DNA of 64,000 nt from Micromonospora pisi. Lineage in GTDB: Bacteria; Actinomycetota; Actinomycetes; Mycobacteriales; Micromonosporaceae. Numbering within the stretch: position 1 is the first letter of the stretch; each line of letters starts with the position of its first letter. Below the pieces are notes generated by a model. The model made no database searches. It was given only the letters and a program-made list of their open reading frames with translations, and was not told the DNA's origin. Shown here in pieces: positions 40,792 to 51,501 of the stretch. A program made the translations under genes and the position numbers. Location of the stretch: NCBI RefSeq assembly GCF_003633685.1, contig NZ_RBKT01000001.1, positions 1,798,001-1,862,000 of the forward strand, in the 5' to 3' direction.

Positions 40792-40949
40792 CACGCGTCA
40801 CCCGGCATCAGCCAGAGCACGCCACCGGCGGTGGCCATCAACGCGAGCACCCCGACGAAGACGACCACGCCAACCGTCGCGCCCTGCCGGTGCAGCGACC
40901 AGGCCCCGCCGACCAGCACACCGGCGAGCACGAAGAGCGCCGGCGCCAC
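40791..40949 (-). CDS. 52-aa membrane protein between hisB and hisH
   Basis: Starts with GTG at 40949 directly after the hisB stop (TAG then GTG) and ends in TGATG overlapping the hisH start, so it is coupled to both. Two helices: VAPALFVLAGVLVGGAWSL and GVVVFVGVLALMATAGGVLW, joined by HRQGAT. Nearly all codons end in G or C. Too short for usual gene callers. Function unknown; could be a membrane tether or regulator for his enzymes. Confidence 0.7.
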   Translation of the reverse strand: MAPALFVLAGVLVGGAWSLHRQGATVGVVVFVGVLALMATAGGVLWLMPGDA

Positions 40950-41561
40950 CTACAACGCCCCCTTGGTGCTGGGTATCGCACCGGCGTTGCGCGCCTCGAC
41001 GGTGACCGCCTCACGCAGCGCCCGGGAGACCGCCTTGAACTGCGCCTCCACCACGTGGTGCGCATCCGGGTGGCCACCCTCACGGGCGGCCCGCAGGACC
41101 GACACGTGCAACGTCATCCGGGCCGACTGGCCGAACGACTCCCAGACGTGCCGGGTCAGGCTGGTCGGGTAGACCGGGCCGATGTACGGCGCCAGCGCCG
41201 GCTCGTCGTGCACCACGTACGGCCGGCCGGAGAGGTCGACCGCGGCCCGGACCAGCACCTCGTCCATCGGGATGGTCGCCGACCCGTACCGCCGGATGCC
41301 GGCCTTGGCACCGAGCGCCTGGTCGAACGCGGCGCCGAGCGCGAGTGCGGTGTCCTCGACCGTGTGGTGCGCGTCGATCTCCAGGTCACCGACGGTCTGT
41401 ACGGTCAGGTCGAACCCGCCGTGCCGGGCGATCTGGTGCAGCATGTGGTCGTAGAAGCCGACCCCGGTGCTGATCTCGGCCTGGCCGGTGCCGTCGAGAT
41501 CGATCTCGACCAGGACCTTGGTCTCGTTGGTGGTCCGCTCGACCCGGGCGGTTCTGCTCAC
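40950..41561 (-). CDS. hisB: imidazoleglycerol-phosphate dehydratase
   Basis: 203 aa. Dehydrates IGP to imidazole acetol phosphate using Mn2+. Monofunctional, without the phosphatase domain of enterobacterial HisB. Metal-binding motifs [30 protein letters not shown] and [21 protein letters not shown]. Coupled to hisC by ATGA and to the 52-aa gene downstream. Confidence 0.96.
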   Translation of the reverse strand: MSRTARVERTTNETKVLVEIDLDGTGQAEISTGVGFYDHMLHQIARHGGFDLTVQTVGDLEIDAHHTVEDTALALGAAFDQALGAKAGIRRYGSATIPMDEVLVRAAVDLSGRPYVVHDEPALAPYIGPVYPTSLTRHVWESFGQSARMTLHVSVLRAAREGGHPDAHHVVEAQFKAVSRALREAVTVEARNAGAIPSTKGAL

Positions 41562-42640
41562 AGCGACTCCAGCACGATCGTCAACTCGGTCAGAAAGGCG
41601 TCCGTCTCGGCCGGGGTGCCGGCGGTCACCCGCAGCCAGCCCGGCAGGCCGACGTCGCGGACCAGCACGCCCCGGTCGACCAGGGCCCGCCAGACCACGC
41701 CCTGGTCGCCGCCGACCTCGAACAGGACGAAGTTCGCGTCGCTCTCGGCGACCCGCAGTCCCCGCTCCCGCAACGCGGTGACGATCCGGTCCCGCTGCGC
41801 CTTGATCGCGTCGACCGTGGCGAGCAGCGCGTCGCGGTGCGCCAGCGCCGCCCGCGCGGCGGCCTGGGTGAGTGCGGAGAGGTGGTACGGCAACCGGACC
41901 AACTGCACCGCGTCCACCACCGCCGGATCGGCGGCGAGGTAGCCGAGCCGGCCGCCGGCGAAACCGAACGCCTTGCTCATGGTCCGGGTCACCACCAGCC
42001 GGGGGTGGCCGGGCAGCAGGCTCAGCGCGGTCGGCGTGCCGGGGCGGGCGAACTCGGCGTACGCCTCGTCCACCACCACCATGCCGGGCGCGGCGGCGAG
42101 CACCGCGGTCACCACCGCCGGGTCCAGCGCGGTCCCGGTCGGGTTGTTCGGCGAACAGAGCAGCACCACGTCCGGCCGGTGCGCCTCGACCTGCGCGACC
42201 GCGTCCGCGGCGGTCAGCCCGAACTCCGCGCCCCGGCGGCCGTCCACCCAGGTGGTGCCGGTGCCGAGCGCCAGCAGCGGGTGCATGGAGTACGCCGGGG
42301 TGAAGCCCAACGCGGTCCGCCCCGGCCCACCGAACGCCTGGAGCAGCTGCTGCTGGATCTCGTTCGACCCGTTCGCCGCCCAGAGGTTCGCCGTACCGAG
42401 ATCGTGCCCCAGGTAGTCGGCCAGGTCGGCGCGGAGCGCCAGCGCGTCCCGGTCCGGGTAGCGGTTCAGGTCGGCGAGCTCCGCGTGCAGCGCCTTGCCG
42501 ATCGCGTCCACCACGGTTTCCGGCACCGGGTACGAGTTCTCGTTGGTGTTCAGCCGCACCGGTACGTCCAACTGCGGCGCCCCGTACGGCGAGCGCCCGC
42601 GCAGCTCCGGGCGGAGCGGCAGGTCTTCGAGGGAGGTCAC
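41558..42640 (-). CDS. hisC: histidinol-phosphate aminotransferase
   Basis: 360 aa. PLP enzyme transferring the amino group from glutamate to imidazole acetol phosphate. [40 protein letters not shown] and PLP-lysine motif [17 protein letters not shown] (about 223). Overlaps hisB by 4 nt. Starts 6 bp after the hisD stop. Confidence 0.96.
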   Translation of the reverse strand: MTSLEDLPLRPELRGRSPYGAPQLDVPVRLNTNENSYPVPETVVDAIGKALHAELADLNRYPDRDALALRADLADYLGHDLGTANLWAANGSNEIQQQLLQAFGGPGRTALGFTPAYSMHPLLALGTGTTWVDGRRGAEFGLTAADAVAQVEAHRPDVVLLCSPNNPTGTALDPAVVTAVLAAAPGMVVVDEAYAEFARPGTPTALSLLPGHPRLVVTRTMSKAFGFAGGRLGYLAADPAVVDAVQLVRLPYHLSALTQAAARAALAHRDALLATVDAIKAQRDRIVTALRERGLRVAESDANFVLFEVGGDQGVVWRALVDRGVLVRDVGLPGWLRVTAGTPAETDAFLTELTIVLESL

Positions 42641-42645
42641 GACGG

Positions 42646-43971
42646 TTACCGGTACCGCTCGTCGGGGAACCGGACCGCGACCGCCTGCCCGTGCGCGGGC
42701 AGGTCCTCGACCTCGGCCAGGGTCACCACGTGCCGGGCCACGTCCCGGAGGGCGGCCTCGTCGTACTCGATGATGTGGATGCCGCGCAGGAACGACTGCA
42801 CCGAGAGTCCGGAGGAGTGCCGGGCGCAGCCACCGGTGGGGAGCACGTGGTTGGAGCCGGCGCAGTAGTCACCGAGCGACACCGGCGCGTACGGGCCGAC
42901 GAAGATCGCCCCGGCGTTACGTACCCGCAGCGCCCACTGCCGGGCGTCCCGGGTCTGGATCTCCAGGTGCTCGGCCGCGTACGCGTCGACCACCCGCAGC
43001 CCCGCCTCGAGGTCGTCGACGAGCACCACCCCGCTCTGTGCCCCGGAGAGCGCCTCGGTGATCCGGGGGCTGTGCTTGGCCGAGGCGATCTGACGGGTCA
43101 GTTCCCGCTCGACCGCGTCGGCCAGCTCCAGCGAGGGCGTGACCAGCACGCTCGCCGCGAGCGGGTCGTGCTCGGCCTGGCTGATCAGGTCGGCCGCGAC
43201 GTGCGCCGGGTCGGCGGTCTCGTCCGCCAGGACGGCGATCTCGGTCGGTCCGGCCTCGGCGTCGATGCCGACCACCCCGCGCAGCAGCCGCTTCGCGGCG
43301 GTGACCCAGACATTGCCCGGACCGGTGATCATGTCGACCGGGACGCACCGGGTGTCACCCGAGGCGTCGGTGGTCGCGCCGTACGCGAGCATCGCCACCG
43401 CCTGCGCGCCGCCGACCGCGTACACCTCCTCGACGCCGAGCAGGGCACAGGCGGCGAGCACCCGGTCGTCGGGCAGGCCGCCGTTCTCCCGCTGCGGCGG
43501 GCTCGCGACCACCAGCGACCGGACCCCGGCCGCCTGCGCCGGTACCACGTTCATCACCACGGTCGACGGGTACATGGCCAGGCCACCGGGGACGTAGAGG
43601 CCGACCCGCTCGACCGGCACCCAGCGCTCGGTGACGGTGCCACCGGGGACCACCTCGGTCACCGTCTCCGTACGCCGCTGGTCGTCGTGCACCCGGCGGG
43701 CTCGCGCGATGCTCTCGGTCAGGGCGGCCCGGACCGCCGGGTCGAGCGCCCGCTCGGCGGCGGCGATCGCCTCGGCCGGCACCCGGAGCTGGTCCAGGGT
43801 CACCCCGTCGAATCGATGGGTGGCCTCCCGGATGGCCCCGAAGCCATGCGCGCGCACCGCCTCGACGATCGGGCGGATCTGCTCCACCGCGACCGAGACG
43901 TCCAGTTGGGCCCGGGGCAACAGGCCCCGCGGGTCACGCGCGCTGCCGCGCAGGTCGATCCGGTTCAACAC
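42646..43971 (-). CDS. hisD: histidinol dehydrogenase
   Basis: 441 aa from GTG 43971. Zn-dependent, two-step NAD oxidation of histidinol to histidine. Motifs: [61 protein letters not shown] with zinc ligands, and [22 protein letters not shown] at the end. A much longer in-frame extension to 44595 lies opposite the Lon-domain gene and is spurious; TAGACT (43979-43984) ends 7 nt before the GTG, so this is the first gene of the his operon. Confidence 0.96.
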   Translation of the reverse strand: MLNRIDLRGSARDPRGLLPRAQLDVSVAVEQIRPIVEAVRAHGFGAIREATHRFDGVTLDQLRVPAEAIAAAERALDPAVRAALTESIARARRVHDDQRRTETVTEVVPGGTVTERWVPVERVGLYVPGGLAMYPSTVVMNVVPAQAAGVRSLVVASPPQRENGGLPDDRVLAACALLGVEEVYAVGGAQAVAMLAYGATTDASGDTRCVPVDMITGPGNVWVTAAKRLLRGVVGIDAEAGPTEIAVLADETADPAHVAADLISQAEHDPLAASVLVTPSLELADAVERELTRQIASAKHSPRITEALSGAQSGVVLVDDLEAGLRVVDAYAAEHLEIQTRDARQWALRVRNAGAIFVGPYAPVSLGDYCAGSNHVLPTGGCARHSSGLSVQSFLRGIHIIEYDEAALRDVARHVVTLAEVEDLPAHGQAVAVRFPDERYR

Positions 43972-43978
43972 GCCCACG

Positions 43979-43984
43979 AGTCTA
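43979..43984 (-). promoter_or_regulatory. -10 hexamer TAGACT for leaderless hisD operon
   Basis: On the minus strand TAGACT precedes the hisD GTG by 7 nt. It defines the his operon start and rejects the long upstream frame. Confidence 0.55.
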
Positions 43985-44070
43985 GGCGGCGCGGATCGGG
44001 AGGACCGACGCGCGCCCAGCCGGCGGGACGGTGAGTCAAACCACTCACCCCCAAGGTGTGCGAAACCGGC

Positions 44071-44076
44071 TAGGCT
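44071..44076 (+). promoter_or_regulatory. -10 hexamer TAGGCT for leaderless Lon-domain gene
   Basis: TAGGCT ends 6 nt before the GTG at 44083. Together with the hisD -10 it forms a 111-bp divergent promoter region. Confidence 0.5.
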
Positions 44077-44082
44077 CGACCG

Positions 44083-44778
44083 GTGCACGCGCGGCTGCCG
44101 GTGTTCCCGCTCGGAACGGTGCTCTTCCCCGGTTTGGTCCTGCCGCTGCACATCTTCGAGGAGCGGTACCGGGAACTGGTACGGCACCTGATCGGGCTCC
44201 CCGACGGCACCCCGCGCGAGTTCGGCGTGGTCGCCATCCGCAGCGGCTGGGAGACCCGGCCCGCCGCCGGCCAGGGCGGGTCCGACGCCGCGGTCACCCT
44301 GCACGAGATCGGCTGCACCGCCGAGGTGCGCCAGATCACCGAACTCGCCGACGGCCGGTTCGACCTGGTCACGGTGGGACGCCGACGGTTCCGGATCAAC
44401 GAGGTCGACGAGTCGGCCGCGCCGTACCTGACCGCCGAGGTGGAGTGGCTGCCCGAGCCGGGCGGTCAGGAGGAGGCGGCCGACCTGCTGGCGCCCCGGG
44501 TGCTCGCGGTGTTCCGCCAGTACCTGAGCCTGGTCCGGGCCGAGCCGGAGGAGATCTCGGAGCAGTTGCCGGACGACCCCACCGTGCTCTCCCACCTGGT
44601 GGCGGCCACCGCGTCACTGACCGTGGCGGACCGGCAGCGCCTGCTCGCCACCCCGGACACCGCCGGTCGACTCCGGGCGGAGCTGCGACTGCTCAGTCGC
44701 GAGGCGGCTCTGCTGCGCCAGGTGCGGGCGGTGCCGGTGCCGTTGACGGAGCTGGGAGCGCCACCGAGTCCCAACTGA
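44083..44778 (+). CDS. Lon-substrate-binding (LON) domain protein
   Basis: 231 aa. Entire length resembles the N-terminal substrate-recognition domain of Lon protease without ATPase or peptidase: [64 protein letters not shown]. Such free-standing domains are common in actinobacteria; role unknown, perhaps substrate delivery. GTG start, leaderless. The last 86 bp overlap the converging DUF2567 gene. Confidence 0.88.
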   Translation: MHARLPVFPLGTVLFPGLVLPLHIFEERYRELVRHLIGLPDGTPREFGVVAIRSGWETRPAAGQGGSDAAVTLHEIGCTAEVRQITELADGRFDLVTVGRRRFRINEVDESAAPYLTAEVEWLPEPGGQEEAADLLAPRVLAVFRQYLSLVRAEPEEISEQLPDDPTVLSHLVAATASLTVADRQRLLATPDTAGRLRAELRLLSREAALLRQVRAVPVPLTELGAPPSPN

Positions 44779-45577
44779 CCCCGACCGGCTCCGGCTCTGC
44801 GCCGAGCCCGGCGTACCGGGACCAGCCGGCCAGCATGGTGTACATCACCACCGCGCCGAACGCCGGGACCAGCAGGTCGCCACGGAGCGCCGGGATGAAC
44901 CCGAAGATCCACTCGAATCGACCGGCGCGCAGGTCCGGGGGCTTGCCGAAGGTACTTCCGGCGGCCGAGGTCTCCAGCAGGTGGTGGTACTCGCCGAGCC
45001 CGATGTGGCGACCCACCTGCCAGGCGACCACCGCCGCGCCGAGTGCTCCGAGGCCCGCCACCACCATGCCGATCGGACCGCGGTAGCGGCGCAGGAAGAG
45101 CCAGACCAGGATCGCCGCCAGCAGGCCGAAGATCAGGCCGAAGAGGGCGAACCAACCGTCGGCGGCGACGAACTCCTCCGGCTGCGGCTGGGCCAGCACG
45201 GCCCCGCCGTCGGCCTGGATCACCGGCACCGAGGGCGCGACCGCCCGCCAGAGCAGCCCGAGCGGCACACCGAGCAGGACCAGCACCAGCACCGCGACCA
45301 CTCCGGCGGTGAGCGTCCGCCACGGCTCGCCGCGCCGGGCCGGCACCGGCTGGTCGTACGCCGGAACCTCCGCGGCGGCCGACGGACCCGGCACGTCGCC
45401 GGCGCCCCCCGCCTCGCTCTCCGGGCCGTCGGGACCACCGGTTCCGACCGCGTCCGGCGCGGTCGTCGCGGACCGGGGCGGGTCGTCGGAGGTTTCCGGG
45501 GCGGTACGCGGCACCCCGTCCCGGACGGGGCTGGCCTCGTCCGCGGGTTGCTCGTTCTCGGGGGTCGCCGGGCTCAC
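44693..45577 (-). CDS. DUF2567 membrane protein
   Basis: 294 aa. Disordered Pro/Asp/Thr-rich cytoplasmic head (1-85), then four membrane helices: LTAGVVAVLVLVLLGVPLGLLW, WFALFGLIFGLLAAILVWLFL, IGMVVAGLGALGAAVVAWQVG and LLVPAFGAVVMYTMLAGW. The loop APSVPVIQADGGAVLAQPQPEEF and GRHIGLGEYHHLLETS match the actinobacterial DUF2567 group. GAGAGG ribosome site before the GTG. It lies downstream of dnaE; the 3' end overlaps the LON gene antisense. Confidence 0.82.
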   Translation of the reverse strand: MSPATPENEQPADEASPVRDGVPRTAPETSDDPPRSATTAPDAVGTGGPDGPESEAGGAGDVPGPSAAAEVPAYDQPVPARRGEPWRTLTAGVVAVLVLVLLGVPLGLLWRAVAPSVPVIQADGGAVLAQPQPEEFVAADGWFALFGLIFGLLAAILVWLFLRRYRGPIGMVVAGLGALGAAVVAWQVGRHIGLGEYHHLLETSAAGSTFGKPPDLRAGRFEWIFGFIPALRGDLLVPAFGAVVMYTMLAGWSRYAGLGAEPEPVGVSWDSVALPAPSTAPAPPAPGAAEPPRD

Positions 45578-45763
45578 TCCGTGATCCTCTCAGGCCGCCC
45601 GGTCGCGCCGGGCGGCGGATCCACGACTCGACCCGACCCGGCTGGCGCGTCGTCCGTCGGCGTGGCGAGCGGCCGGCCCGGTTCGTTCCCGGCGCCGGGG
45701 CGACCACCGTCCGGCACGTTCACCGGTGTGCCGGGACGGTCACGGTGGCGCGCGGGTGACCGG

Positions 45764-48700
45764 TCAGCCGGCGACCGCGCTCGGCCCGAGCAGCGCCTTG
45801 AGGTCGGCCATCAGCGCGGTGCTCGGCGCGACCCGCATCCGGCCGAGCCGCAGCAGGGTGCCCCGGGATCCGTTGACGAGCCTGACGTGCACCTCGGCCG
45901 AGCCGGGATGGCTGGTCAGCACCTCACGGAGCCGTTCGACCAGGGGCGGGGTGCAGCGGGACGGCGGCAGTGCGAGCACCACCGGCTTCACCTCGTCGGC
46001 CGCGGTGATCTCCGGCATGGACATGTCCATCGCCATCAGCCGGGGCTGGTCGTCCCGCCGGTCCACCCGCCCCTTGATCACCACGATCGCGTCTTCGGCG
46101 ATGTACTGGCCGACCACCTCGTAGGTGTTGGGGAAGAAGAGCACCTCGACCGCGCCGCCGAGGTCCTCCAGGGTGGCCGAGGCCCAGGCCCGGCCCTGCT
46201 TGGTGATCCGGCGCTGCACCCCGGAGAGGATGCCGGCGAGGTTGACGATCTGGCCGTCCGCGACGTTGCCCTCCTCCGCCAGCGAGGCGATCGACATGTC
46301 GGCCGCGGCGGCGAGGACGTGCTCCACCCCGAAGAGCGGATGGTCGGAGACGTAGAGGCCGAGCATCTCCCGCTCGAAGGTGAGCAGGTCCGTCTTGTCC
46401 CACTCGGTGGTCGGGATGGTGGGCGTGACCGAGATGCCGGGGACCGCGCTCGCCTCGCTCTCGAAGGCGGTACCGAAGAGGTCGTACTGACCGGTCGCCT
46501 CCTTCTTCTTCACGTCGAGGAAGGAGTCGATCGCGTCGGTGTGCACCGCGAGCAGCCCCTTGCGGGTGTGCCCGAGCGAGTCGAACGCCCCCGCCTTGAT
46601 CAGCGACTCGATGGTCTTCTTGTTGCAGGCGACCGCGTCCACCTTGCGCAGGTAGTCGTAGAAGTCGGTGAACCGGCCCTTCTCCTTGCGGGTCCGGCGG
46701 ATCGACTCGACCACGTTCGCGCCGACGTTGCGGACCGCCGCCAGGCCGAACCGGATGTCCTCGCCGACGGCGGCGAAGCGGGCGTTGGACTCGTTCACGT
46801 CCGGCGGCAGGACCTTGATCCCCATCCGCCGGCACTCGGCCAGGTAGACAGCGGACTTGTCCTTGTCGTCACCGACGGAGGTGAGCAGCGCACCCATGTA
46901 CTCGGCCGGATAGTTCGCCTTCAGGTACGCGGTCCAGTACGACACCACCCCGTACGCCGCGCTGTGCGCCTTGTTGAACGCGTAGTCGGAGAACGGGACG
47001 AGGATGTCCCAGAGGGTCTTGATCGCCTCGTCGGAGTAACCGTTGGCCTTCATACCGGCGGCGAACGGCTTGAACTCCTTGTCGAGGATCTCCTTCTTCT
47101 TCTTACCCATCGCCCGACGCAGCAGGTCCGCGGCGCCGAGGGTGTACCCGGCCACCTTCTGCGCGATCGCCATGACCTGCTCCTGGTAGACGATCAGCCC
47201 GTAGGTGTCGCCCAGGATCTCGGCGAGGGACTCGGCCAACTCGGGGTGGATCGGCACCACCGGTTTGCGCTTGTTCTTGCGGTCGGCGTATTCGTTGTGC
47301 GCGTTGGCGCCCATCGGACCGGGCCGGTAGAGCGCGCCGACGGCGGAGATGTCCTCGAAGTTGTCCGGCGCCATCGACCGGAGCAGGGCCCGCATCGGTC
47401 CGCCGTCGAACTGGAACACGCCCAGGGTGTCACCCCGGCCGAGCAGGGCGTACGTGGCCGCGTCGTCCAACGGCAGGTCCTCGAGGACCAGGTCGATGCC
47501 CCGGTTTTCCTTGATCGACTCCAGGCAGTCGTCCATGATGGTCAGGTTGCGCAGGCCGAGGAAGTCCATCTTCAGCAGGCCGATGGTCTCGCAGGCACCC
47601 ATGTCCCACTGGGTGATGATCGAGCCGTCCTGCTCGCGCTTGTGGATCGGCAGCACGTCGAGCAGCGGGTCCCGGGACAGGATCACGCCGGCCGCGTGTA
47701 CGCCCCACTGGCGCTTGAGGCCCTCCAGCCCCTTGGCCGTGTCGACGATCTTCGCCACTTCGGCGTCGGAGTCGTAGAGCGACCGGAACTCGGCCGCCTC
47801 CTGGTAACGCGGGTGGTTCTTGTCGAAGATGCCGCCGAGCGGGATGTCCTTGCCCATCACCGCCGGTGGCATCGCCTTGGTGATCCGGTCACCGACCGCG
47901 AACGGGTAACCGAGCACCCGGGCGGCGTCCTTGATCGCGGCCTTCGCCTTGATCGTGCCGTACGTGATGATCTGCGCGACCCGGGCCTCGCCGTACTTCT
48001 CCGTGGCGTAACGGATCATGTCACCGCGCCGACGCTCGTCGAAGTCCATGTCGATGTCGGGCATCGAGATGCGGTCCGGGTTGAGGAACCGCTCGAAGAG
48101 CAGGCCGTGCTGCATCGGGTCGAGCTCGGTGATGCCGAGCGCGTACGCGATCAACGCACCGGCGGCCGAACCACGGCCCGGACCGACCCGGATGCCCTCC
48201 CGCTTGGCGTACGCGATGAGGTCGGCGGTGACCAGGAAGTAGCCGGGGAAGCCCATCTTCAGGATGACGTCGAGCTCGTACTCGGCCTGCCGCTGGCGGT
48301 CCTCGGGCACCCCGTTCGGGAACCGCCGGGCCAACCCACGCATGACCTCCTTGCGCAGGAAGGTCTCCTCGGTCTCGCCCTCGGGCACCGGGAACTGCGG
48401 CATCAGGTTCCGGGAAGCGAACATCACCGAGTAGTCACCGATCTTCTCGGCGATCTCCAGGGTGTTGTCGCAGGCCCCCGGTACCTCGGCGTCCCAGATC
48501 GCCCGCATCTCAGCCGGCGACTTGAGGTAGAAGTCCCGGGCGTCGAACCTGAACCGCTTCGGGTCGGCCATCGTCGAGCCGGACTGCACGCAGAGCAGCA
48601 CCTCGTGCGCGTCCGCGTCGGCCGCGTGGGTGTAGTGCAGGTCGTTGGTGGCGATCGGCTTCAGGTTCAGGGTCTTGCCGAGGCGGATCAGGTCCTGCCG

Positions 48701-49297
48701 GATCCGGGTCTCGATGTCCAGCCCGTGGTCCATCAACTCCAGATAGAAGTTGTCCGCGCCGAAGATGTCGCGGAACTCCGCCGCCGACTCGCACGCCTTC
48801 TCGAAGTTCCCGATCCGCAACCAGGTCTGCACCTCACCGGACGGACAGCCGGTGGTGGCGATGATGCCCTTGCCGTACTGGTTGAGCAGTTCCCGGTCGG
48901 CCCGGGGCTTGTAGAAGTAGCCCTCCAGGCTCGACCGGGAACCGAGGGCGAAGAGGTTGCGCAGCCCGTCGGCGTCCTGGGCCAGCATGGTCATGTGGGT
49001 GTACGCCCCACCACCGGAGACGTCGTTCTCGCCACCGTCGGCCCAGCGCACCCGGGTCCGGTCCCGCCGGTCGGTACCGGGGGTCAGGTACGCCTCCAGG
49101 CCGATGATCGGCTTCACCCCGGCGGCTGTCGCCTGCTTGTGGAAGTCGTACGCGCCATAGAGGTTGCCGTGGTCGGTCATCGCGAGGGCGGGCATGCCGA
49201 GCCGGTTGGTCTCGGCGAAGAGCTCCTTGAGCCGGGCCGCCCCGTCGAGCATCGAATACTCGGTGTGCGTGTGCAGGTGCACGAACGAGTCAGACAC
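45764..49297 (-). CDS. dnaE: DNA polymerase III alpha subunit
   Basis: 1177 aa from GTG 49297 with an AGGGGG ribosome site; an in-frame start at 49354 adds a non-conserved leader. Replicative polymerase: PHP domain ([29 protein letters not shown]), catalytic palm with [18 protein letters not shown] and PDIDMDF, fingers with [24 protein letters not shown] fold near the C-terminus. DnaE1 type; length close to the 1160 aa of E. coli. The antisense strand is open for more than 1500 codons by base composition only. Confidence 0.96.
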   Translation of the reverse strand: MSDSFVHLHTHTEYSMLDGAARLKELFAETNRLGMPALAMTDHGNLYGAYDFHKQATAAGVKPIIGLEAYLTPGTDRRDRTRVRWADGGENDVSGGGAYTHMTMLAQDADGLRNLFALGSRSSLEGYFYKPRADRELLNQYGKGIIATTGCPSGEVQTWLRIGNFEKACESAAEFRDIFGADNFYLELMDHGLDIETRIRQDLIRLGKTLNLKPIATNDLHYTHAADADAHEVLLCVQSGSTMADPKRFRFDARDFYLKSPAEMRAIWDAEVPGACDNTLEIAEKIGDYSVMFASRNLMPQFPVPEGETEETFLRKEVMRGLARRFPNGVPEDRQRQAEYELDVILKMGFPGYFLVTADLIAYAKREGIRVGPGRGSAAGALIAYALGITELDPMQHGLLFERFLNPDRISMPDIDMDFDERRRGDMIRYATEKYGEARVAQIITYGTIKAKAAIKDAARVLGYPFAVGDRITKAMPPAVMGKDIPLGGIFDKNHPRYQEAAEFRSLYDSDAEVAKIVDTAKGLEGLKRQWGVHAAGVILSRDPLLDVLPIHKREQDGSIITQWDMGACETIGLLKMDFLGLRNLTIMDDCLESIKENRGIDLVLEDLPLDDAATYALLGRGDTLGVFQFDGGPMRALLRSMAPDNFEDISAVGALYRPGPMGANAHNEYADRKNKRKPVVPIHPELAESLAEILGDTYGLIVYQEQVMAIAQKVAGYTLGAADLLRRAMGKKKKEILDKEFKPFAAGMKANGYSDEAIKTLWDILVPFSDYAFNKAHSAAYGVVSYWTAYLKANYPAEYMGALLTSVGDDKDKSAVYLAECRRMGIKVLPPDVNESNARFAAVGEDIRFGLAAVRNVGANVVESIRRTRKEKGRFTDFYDYLRKVDAVACNKKTIESLIKAGAFDSLGHTRKGLLAVHTDAIDSFLDVKKKEATGQYDLFGTAFESEASAVPGISVTPTIPTTEWDKTDLLTFEREMLGLYVSDHPLFGVEHVLAAAADMSIASLAEEGNVADGQIVNLAGILSGVQRRITKQGRAWASATLEDLGGAVEVLFFPNTYEVVGQYIAEDAIVVIKGRVDRRDDQPRLMAMDMSMPEITAADEVKPVVLALPPSRCTPPLVERLREVLTSHPGSAEVHVRLVNGSRGTLLRLGRMRVAPSTALMADLKALLGPSAVAG

Positions 49298-49566
49298 CGG
49301 GACCCCCTTCACCTCAGCGTCAGCACGAACGGGCGTCCCCGGGCGACCGGCCACGGGGGCCGGTCCGGGGTCGCCAGACCGAGAAGCCTAGTCCCCTCTT
49401 CGGCGGACGAGGACCGCCGACACCCGTGCGGGAGAAGAGACACATCACGGTTGCTCGGGGGCGCACCGTCACCGCCTCCCGGCGCCCGGCACCGACTGCG
49501 ATACCGTCTCAATCCAGTCGTGGCAGTCCGCCATGCAGCCATAGCTCACCTGTCGAAGGAAGAACC

Positions 49567-51411
49567 ATGACCGCCCACGACAGCACGGTCGTACCAACCC
49601 CGCGGCAGGAGGTGACGGCCCCGCTGCATCAGGGCGAAACGGTACTCACCGACCGCCCGGAGGCCGCCAACCCGGCCCACGCCGGAGCCGGCGACACCAG
49701 CGGTACGGGCACCGGCAACGCCCGCCGACCCCTGTGGTTCGCGCTCGAGGTGCTGGCCAGCGTCGCCACGGCGGTCGCGTTCCTGGCCTGGAGCCGGAAC
49801 ATCGACGTCGACCCGCTCGACCGCAAGGGGCAGGTCAGCGGACTGGCCGCACTGCAGTTCCGGTTCGCCGTGGTCGCCATCGTCGTGGTCGCGGCCCTGG
49901 TCGTGGCACACCGACTCCTCGACGACACGCGTCGTAAGCGAGCGGTCACCATCGGTTGCGCGGTTATCGCCGGCCTGACCACCGGACTGGTCGCCGGTGG
50001 CATCGACGTCGCCCTCCGTGGCACCCAGTGGGGCCTGTGGGCCGGCGGCGGCGACTACAGCTGGATCCTCGACTGGGTCAGCCGGATGCAGCGCGGCGAA
50101 GCGGTGCCGAACCACTACCCGCCGGTCATCTTCTGGCTGATCCGGGGCTGGGCGAAACTGAGCGACCAGCCCGCCGCGTACGCGATCAAGGAGATCCAAC
50201 TGGTCGGCACCGCCCTGTTCGGGCCGGCCGCCTACCTCGCCTGGCGCCTGGTCCTGCGCCCCGTCTGGGCGCTGGGCATCGGCGTGGTCGCCATGCTGCC
50301 GTTCATCGAGCCGGTCAAGCCGTACCCGCAGATCACCCTCGTGATGCTGATGCCGGTCCTGGTCAGCTTCCTGCAACTGATCCGGCGCAGCGCCACGCTG
50401 AGCACCCGCCGCGCGATCGGGCTCGGTGTCGCGTTCGGCGGCGGCCTGGGCCTGCTGTTCCTGCTCTACTCCGGCTGGTTCGTCTGGTGCGCCCCCGGCG
50501 CCGCCGCGGCCTTCCTTTTGCTCGCCCCGTGGCGACGAGGGTGGGCCAAGGTCCTGACCGTCGGCACCTCGGCGCTGGTCTCGATGATCCTGGTCTCCTG
50601 GGTACACCTGCGCGGACTGCTCTCCGACACCGGCGGGACCTCGGACAACTACTTCTACTTCGACACCAACACCGAGCCGACCTACTTCGCCATGTGGCGC
50701 AACGACCGCCCCGCCGACGTCGGCCCGGTCTGGCCGCCGCTCGGCGAACTCGGCGGCGTCGGACTGTTCACGATCTTCCTCGCGGTCGGGCTCGGTCTCG
50801 CGCTCTGGTTCGGCTGGCGGCGGACCGTGGTGGCCACCATCGGACTCAGCGCGGTCAGCAGCTGGCTGCTGCGGATGTGGCTGGCCAGCGAGCAGTGGGA
50901 GACGCTGACCGTACGCCTGTACCCACGGACCACCATGATCCTGCTCTACTGCATGCTGCTCCTCGCCGGCTTCGGGGTGCTCTTCGCCTTCACCGCACTG
51001 CGCGAACGGCTCCGGGCCAGCCCACTGCTCACTCCGGTGACCGGGGGGCGGGCCGGAGCGGGAGTGCCGATCGGGATCATGTTCATCCCGCTGTTGCTGG
51101 TCCTCGCCTCGGCCGGCTCCGCCACCGCCAACCACTACATGCCCGACAGCCGTCGGGACAGCACCGGCTACTTCGCCTGGATCGCCCAGACGAGGTGGTA
51201 CCCGCACGAGAAGACCTGCTCGGCGTACGGCCGCCTGCACGACTGCGGTACGTCCGACCGGTCCACCTCGCCGGCGGCGGTCAACACCCCACCCCCCAGC
51301 CCCAGCGTCACACCGACGCCCACCCCGGCGACGGCGTCGCAGCCGGCACCGCAGACCTCCAGCGGCGCACCGGCGCGACGGCCCTCGCCGAGCAGCACGG
51401 CGACCCGCTGA
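49567..51411 (+). CDS. AftA-like (GT85-type) arabinofuranosyltransferase family membrane protein
   Basis: 614 aa from ATG 49567 after GAAGGAAG. Disordered head, at least 10 membrane helices and a Ser/Pro/Thr-rich tail outside. The loop GGGDYSWILDWVSRMQRGEAV plus HYPPVIFWLIRG resembles the periplasmic catalytic region of AftA, the enzyme priming arabinan on galactan using decaprenyl-phospho-arabinose. Micromonosporaceae have arabinose in their cell wall, which fits. Similarity is judged by motif layout, so another GT-C enzyme is possible. A T-run terminator follows. Confidence 0.6.
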   Translation: MTAHDSTVVPTPRQEVTAPLHQGETVLTDRPEAANPAHAGAGDTSGTGTGNARRPLWFALEVLASVATAVAFLAWSRNIDVDPLDRKGQVSGLAALQFRFAVVAIVVVAALVVAHRLLDDTRRKRAVTIGCAVIAGLTTGLVAGGIDVALRGTQWGLWAGGGDYSWILDWVSRMQRGEAVPNHYPPVIFWLIRGWAKLSDQPAAYAIKEIQLVGTALFGPAAYLAWRLVLRPVWALGIGVVAMLPFIEPVKPYPQITLVMLMPVLVSFLQLIRRSATLSTRRAIGLGVAFGGGLGLLFLLYSGWFVWCAPGAAAAFLLLAPWRRGWAKVLTVGTSALVSMILVSWVHLRGLLSDTGGTSDNYFYFDTNTEPTYFAMWRNDRPADVGPVWPPLGELGGVGLFTIFLAVGLGLALWFGWRRTVVATIGLSAVSSWLLRMWLASEQWETLTVRLYPRTTMILLYCMLLLAGFGVLFAFTALRERLRASPLLTPVTGGRAGAGVPIGIMFIPLLLVLASAGSATANHYMPDSRRDSTGYFAWIAQTRWYPHEKTCSAYGRLHDCGTSDRSTSPAAVNTPPPSPSVTPTPTPATASQPAPQTSSGAPARRPSPSSTATR

Positions 51412-51427
51412 TCGGACAGAACGACAA

Positions 51428-51470
51428 CTGACCGGTCCGACCCCCGGGGGGTCGGACCGGTCAGTTTTTT
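51428..51470. terminator. intrinsic terminator with T6 run
   Basis: 18-bp perfect stem (51428-51445 with 51447-51464) followed on the plus strand by TTTTTT at 51465-51470. It ends the AftA-like gene and, as a palindrome, may also serve the converging ATPase gene. Classic rho-independent form is rare in such GC-rich DNA. Confidence 0.85.
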
Positions 51471-51501
51471 GGACCACTCCCGAGCGCCGGCACCAGCCGG
51501 G

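Noticed and set aside
43972-44595. Extra 208 N-terminal residues for hisD
   Set aside because: Lies opposite the LON-domain gene and upstream of the hisD -10; hisD without it has normal length.
44981-49570. Open frame of about 1529 codons on the plus strand opposite dnaE
   Set aside because: Same composition effect; dnaE is complete and motif-rich on the minus strand.
49546-51477. 643-codon frame antisense to the AftA-like gene
   Set aside because: Arg/Gly/Asp-rich, low-complexity translation without domains; the plus strand has clear membrane helices.
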